A DNA stretch of 64,000 nucleotides from JBFKMV01 sp041629655 (GTDB lineage: Bacteria > Acidobacteriota > Polarisedimenticolia > Polarisedimenticolales > Polarisedimenticolaceae): assembly GCA_041629655.1 (NCBI GenBank), contig JBFKMV010000001.1:1-64000 (forward strand), written 5' to 3'. The position numbers were made by a program, and so were the translations under genes. Positions 60,871-64,000 of the stretch are shown piece by piece. The notes beneath the pieces are model-generated. The model worked only from the letters and a program-made list of their open reading frames with translations, ran no database searches and was not told the DNA's origin. Every line of letters starts with the position of its first letter. Within the stretch, counting starts at the first letter, position 1.

Positions 60871-61565
60871 GGCCCCGCGTCCCCGCCCAGCGCCGGCAGC
60901 AGGTCCGCCAGGGCCTCGGTGACGCGGCCGGCCACGGCGTCCTCGGACCCGCCCGACTCGACGACCCGGAAGCGCTGCGGCTCGCGGCGCGCCAGCGTGA
61001 GATAACCCTCGCGCACCCGGCGGTGGAACGACAGCGGCTCGGCCTCGAAACGGCCCTCGGCGTCAACGGTGCCGCGCTCGCGGTTCCGCTCGCGGGCGCG
61101 GCGGAGCGCGTCCGCCGGCTCGAGATCGAACAGCACGGTCCGGTCGGGCCGCAGGTCCAGCGGGGGATCGGCGTGCAGCCGCTCGATCAGCGCCGGATCG
61201 AGACCCCGGGCGTACCCCTGGTAGGCCAGCGTGGCGTCCAGGTAGCGGTCGCACAGCACCACCGAGCCGGCGCGCAGCGCCGGGATCACGACCTGCTCCA
61301 GGTGCTGCGCGCGGTCGGCGACGTAGAGCAGCAGCTCGGCCAACGGCGTCGGCCCGTGGCCCGTGCGCGCCAGCAACAGCGAGCGTAGCCGCTCGCCGAG
61401 CGGCGTCCCCCCGGGCTCCTGGGTCACGACCGGCGGGGCCCCGGCCCGGCGCAGCGCCGACGCGATCCGGCGCAGCTGCGTGGTCTTGCCCGAGCCCTCG
61501 ATGCCCTCGAAGGTCAAGAACAGCCCGCCCCCGGACCGCCGGCCGGGATCCCGCGGCGCGTTCAT
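60867..61565 (-). CDS. tmk: Thymidylate kinase
   Basis: The 232-residue kinase has the P-loop TFEGIEGSGKTTQLRRIA, VTQEPGGTPLGERLR, LYVADRAQHLEQVI-type helix, VLCDRYLDATLAYQGYARGLD (DRY motif) and a lid with RERNRERG. It phosphorylates dTMP. The Arg/Gly-rich first 13 residues are an extension. It overlaps ribF by four bases and holB by four bases, so the three are translationally coupled. Confidence 0.95.
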   Translation of the reverse strand: MNAPRDPGRRSGGGLFLTFEGIEGSGKTTQLRRIASALRRAGAPPVVTQEPGGTPLGERLRSLLLARTGHGPTPLAELLLYVADRAQHLEQVVIPALRAGSVVLCDRYLDATLAYQGYARGLDPALIERLHADPPLDLRPDRTVLFDLEPADALRRARERNRERGTVDAEGRFEAEPLSFHRRVREGYLTLARREPQRFRVVESGGSEDAVAGRVTEALADLLPALGGDAGP

Positions 61566-62503
61566 CCGGCGCGGATCGGCTGGTTGTGGAAGAACGCCGT
61601 CGCCGCCGCGATGTCGCGCGCGATCTGATCGGCGAGCTCTCCGATGCCGTTGAACTTCATCTCGTCGCGCAGGCGGCCGAGGAACCGCACCGCGATCCGT
61701 TTCCGCAGCAGGTTGCCCTCGAAGTCCAGCAGATGGGTCTCGACGGTCAGCGCGTCGCGGCCGAAGGTCGGCCGCACGCCGACGTTGGTCACCGAGGCGT
61801 GGCGGGCGCCGAGCACCGTCGTCTCGGTGATGTACACGCCGCCACCCGGAAGCAGCTCGTTGTCCACGGCGAGGTTGGCCGTCGGGCAGCGCAGCTCGCG
61901 ACCCCGTCCGTCGCCCCGGACCACCTCGCCGGTCAGCTCGAACGGCCGCCCGAGCAAAAGCTGCGCCCGCTCCACGTCGCCGTCGCTCACGGCCGCACGG
62001 ACCCGCGAGGAGGAGACCGGCTCACCGTCCACCAGCTCCGGCGCGACCGCGTCGACGTCGAAGCCCAGCTCGCGCCCGATGCGCTGCAGCAGCGGCAGAT
62101 CGCCGCTCCGCCCGTGCCCGAAGCGGAAGTTCTCGCCGACCCGCAGCTCGGCCAGCGCCACGCCGCGGCGCCCGAGCTCGCCAAAGAACTCCTCGCCGGA
62201 CAGCGCGGCCAGCCGGGCGTCGAAGGGCAGGATCAACACCGCGTCCAGGCCGAGCGCTTCCAGGTGGTCGAGCTTCTGGCCGCGCGTCATCAACAGCGGT
62301 GGCCGGCGCTCCGGGGCGACGATCGCCAGCGGGTGCGGCTCGAAGGTGATCAGCAGCGACCGCAGCGCCCGATCCCGCGAGCGCTCGAGCACGCCACGGA
62401 GGATCTTCTGATGGCCGCGATGGACCCCGTCGTAGTTGCCCACCGTCGCGACCACCGGGCGCGCTTGTCCGGGATACGTGCCGAGTCCGTTGTAGACGTG
62501 CAT
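61562..62503 (-). CDS. ribF: Bifunctional riboflavin kinase / FAD synthetase
   Basis: This 313-residue enzyme makes FMN and FAD from riboflavin. The FAD synthetase half has VGNYDGVHRGHQKIL, FEPHPLAI, LRVGENFRFGHGRSGD and SSSRVRAAV. The kinase half has GRELRCPTANLAVDNELLPGGGVYITET and VETHLLDFEGNLL. It supplies flavins for the dehydrogenases and monooxygenase found elsewhere in the window. It starts 9 bases after pgpA. Confidence 0.95.
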   Translation of the reverse strand: MHVYNGLGTYPGQARPVVATVGNYDGVHRGHQKILRGVLERSRDRALRSLLITFEPHPLAIVAPERRPPLLMTRGQKLDHLEALGLDAVLILPFDARLAALSGEEFFGELGRRGVALAELRVGENFRFGHGRSGDLPLLQRIGRELGFDVDAVAPELVDGEPVSSSRVRAAVSDGDVERAQLLLGRPFELTGEVVRGDGRGRELRCPTANLAVDNELLPGGGVYITETTVLGARHASVTNVGVRPTFGRDALTVETHLLDFEGNLLRKRIAVRFLGRLRDEMKFNGIGELADQIARDIAAATAFFHNQPIRAG

Positions 62504-62512
62504 CCGGTTTCC

Positions 62513-63007
62513 TCAGGCCGGAAGCAGGCCGAGCGCGAGCAGCAGCAGCAGCAGCAGGCCCGCATACGCTCCGGCCACGAGGTCGTCGGCCATGATACCC
62601 GACCCCCCGGGCAGCGCCTCGAGTCGCCGCGCCGGAAACGGTTTCGTGATGTCGAACACGCGGAACAGCAAGAAGGCGAGCGCCAGCACGGTCAGGTCGC
62701 CGGGCACGATCGCGATCGCGACCAGCTGACCGGCGACCTCGTCGATCACCACCGCCCCGGGATCCCGCGCCCCGAGCTGCCGCGCGGCCTCGCCGGCGGA
62801 CCAGAACCCGATTGCGGTGCAGACCAGGCAGGCCGCGATCAGCGCCGGCCGGCCGGCGGGCAGCAGCGCCCAGCCGATCGCGACGCCGGCCAGCGACCCG
62901 AACGTTCCCGGAGCGACCGGGGCCCGGCCGATGCCGAAGCACGTCCCGATCGAGAGCTTCAGCCGCGCCAGGCCGCGGGCCGCCTCAGGCGGGGCCAAGG
63001 ATCCCAC
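62513..63007 (-). CDS. pgpA: Phosphatidylglycerophosphatase A
   Basis: The 164-residue membrane enzyme has the PgpA marks APVAPGTFGSLAGVAIGW, DPGAVVIDEVAGQLVAI, FRVFDITKPFPARRLEALPGGSGIMADDLVAGAYAGLLL, with the conserved Asp/Glu residues that bind magnesium, and four hydrophobic segments. It dephosphorylates phosphatidylglycerol phosphate. The GTG start at 63007 overlaps the end of rimO by 23 bases. Confidence 0.93.
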   Translation of the reverse strand: MGSLAPPEAARGLARLKLSIGTCFGIGRAPVAPGTFGSLAGVAIGWALLPAGRPALIAACLVCTAIGFWSAGEAARQLGARDPGAVVIDEVAGQLVAIAIVPGDLTVLALAFLLFRVFDITKPFPARRLEALPGGSGIMADDLVAGAYAGLLLLLLLALGLLPA

Positions 63008-64000
63008 CCACCAGGTCGTAGCCCGCGGTATCGGTCAGCTCCACGCGCACGAACCGGCCGGGCTCCGCGACCCCGTCGTTGATCAGCACCTGGCCGTCCA
63101 CGTCGAGCGCCTGGGTGCTCATGCGCCCCACCAGCAGGTGCTCGGTCTCGGGGTGCGGTCCCTCGACCAGCACCTCGACCTCGCGGCCGATCAGCGCGGC
63201 GTTGCGCTCCCGCACGATGCGTTGCTGGGACTCCATCAGCGCAGCGTGCCGTTGCCGCTTGACCTCCGCCGGAACGTCGTCGGCGAGGTCGAAGGCGTGG
63301 GTCCGCTCCTCGTGCGAGTACGTGAACACCCCGAGGTGGTCGAAGCGCGCGGCCTCGACGAAATCGACCAGCGCGCGGAACTCCCGCTCGGTCTCACCGG
63401 GGAACCCGACGATCAGCGTCGAGCGCATCGCGACCCCGGGCATCGCGTCGCGGAAGCGCCGGAGCAGCTCGAGGTGCGACTCGGCGGAGCCGCCGCGCCG
63501 CATCCGCCGCAGCGTGTCGGGGTGCGCGTGCTGGAGCGGCAGGTCGACGTACTTGACCACGCGCGGCAGGCGGGCCATCGCATCGATCAACGACGCCGTG
63601 ACCGTGTTCGGGTACAGGTAGTGCAGGCGGATCCAGCGCAGGCCCTCGATCTCGTCGAGTCCGGCCAGCAGCCTGGCCGGCCCGTCGGCCAAGCCGAGGT
63701 CGCGTCCGAAGTGGCTCGAGTCCTGGGCGATCAGGTTGATCTCGCGCACGCCGGAGCGGACCAGCGCCGCGGCCTCGCGCAGGATGCTGCCGAGGCGGCG
63801 CGAGCGGAACTTCCCGCGGAAGCTCGGGATGGCGCAGAACGCGCAGGTGTGGTCGCAGCCCTCGGCGATCTTGATGTAGGCCGACCAGGGAGGCGTGGCC
63901 AGCCGGCGCGGGGCGCGATCGTCGTACAGGTAGGTCGAGGCGCCCCACGGGGGGCTGGTCGAGGCCACGGCCGCGGGGGCCACGCGGCGCGCGGCCCCGG
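62985..64000 (-). CDS. rimO: Ribosomal protein S12 methylthiotransferase RimO, 5' end outside window
   Basis: The visible 338 codons hold the radical-SAM domain with CDHTCAFCAIPSFRGKFRSR, LIAQDSSHFG, LHYLYPNTVTASLIDAMA, YVDLPLQHAHPDTLRRMRRG and STLIVGFPGETEREF, and a C-terminal TRAM domain. The HYLYP and Q-D-S features fit RimO rather than MiaB. The N-terminal UPF0004 domain, with the second Fe-S cluster, lies beyond the window edge. It methylthiolates Asp of ribosomal protein S12. The frame is open to position 64000. Confidence 0.93.
   Translation of the reverse strand, partial: GAARRVAPAAVASTSPPWGASTYLYDDRAPRRLATPPWSAYIKIAEGCDHTCAFCAIPSFRGKFRSRRLGSILREAAALVRSGVREINLIAQDSSHFGRDLGLADGPARLLAGLDEIEGLRWIRLHYLYPNTVTASLIDAMARLPRVVKYVDLPLQHAHPDTLRRMRRGGSAESHLELLRRFRDAMPGVAMRSTLIVGFPGETEREFRALVDFVEAARFDHLGVFTYSHEERTHAFDLADDVPAEVKRQRHAALMESQQRIVRERNAALIGREVEVLVEGPHPETEHLLVGRMSTQALDVDGQVLINDGVAEPGRFVRVELTDTAGYDLVGGILGPA

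Overview
The window is one contiguous stretch of very GC-rich, densely packed bacterial chromosome. The cell envelope is Gram-negative: there are an MtrB-type porin, an Omp85 barrel, lipoproteins and large c-type cytochromes. Gene content (RNase Y, a NamZ-type muramidase, several-heme cytochromes fused to membrane cytochrome b, an M50/HlyD hybrid, two SecA proteins, sigma-54 control) suggests an environmental lineage with anaerobic respiration, most like Acidobacteriota or a neighbouring phylum. That placement is an inference from style, not from a marker gene. I saw no tRNA, rRNA, CRISPR, insertion sequence or phage gene.

Layout. 1-11272 (+): the end of a giant RTX-repeat protein, a DUF3467 protein, a GAF-GAF-HlyD membrane adaptor, a PqqD-M50 peptidase-HlyD hybrid and a shortened SecA. 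The last two genes overlap, and no ABC exporter is present. This is the best candidate here for an undescribed export system. 11295-16590: a lipoprotein, two small cytochromes c, a universal stress protein, an aminotransferase and a sialidase-fold lipoprotein. 16568-27106: an electron-transfer island with an 11-heme and a 19-heme cytochrome, each fused to a cytochrome-b-like membrane domain. It also holds a four-gene operon of decaheme DmsE/MtrA-type cytochrome, MtrB/PioB porin, FAD monooxygenase and NapC/NirT cytochrome. 27308-29227: a CoA-transferase/acetyltransferase fusion. 29243-33042: a PAS histidine kinase, a divergent NtrC-type activator and an Rrf2 regulator. 33098-43238: housekeeping and envelope genes (thioredoxin, BolA, SppA, NamZ, Omp85, exonuclease, gamma-carbonic anhydrase, NrnA-like, MoaD, MoaE, TPR-metallopeptidase). 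43255-57800: a sigma factor, a divergent BipA, RNase Y, acyl-CoA dehydrogenase, SipW-like peptidase, canonical SecA, IMP dehydrogenase, TsaE, NnrE/NnrD and AroC. 58467-64000: an RNA methyltransferase and the minus-strand run rimO-pgpA-ribF-tmk-holB.

Regulation links distant parts. Reading the intergenic DNA gave four sites with the -24/-12 sigma-54 spacing (TGGC-N7-TTGCT), each at a plausible distance from a start. They precede both small cytochromes c, the Rrf2 gene and a roughly 90-nt RNA ending in a strong terminator. Several one-mismatch sites precede the NtrC-type activator, the stress protein and the 11-heme cytochrome. The kinase/activator pair is therefore the likely controller of an electron-transfer regulon. 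The small RNA shows an anti-Shine-Dalgarno loop, and 13 nt of it are perfectly complementary to the ribosome site and start codon of the decaheme cytochrome gene. A second, unrelated structured RNA lies on the minus strand at about 57830-58001.
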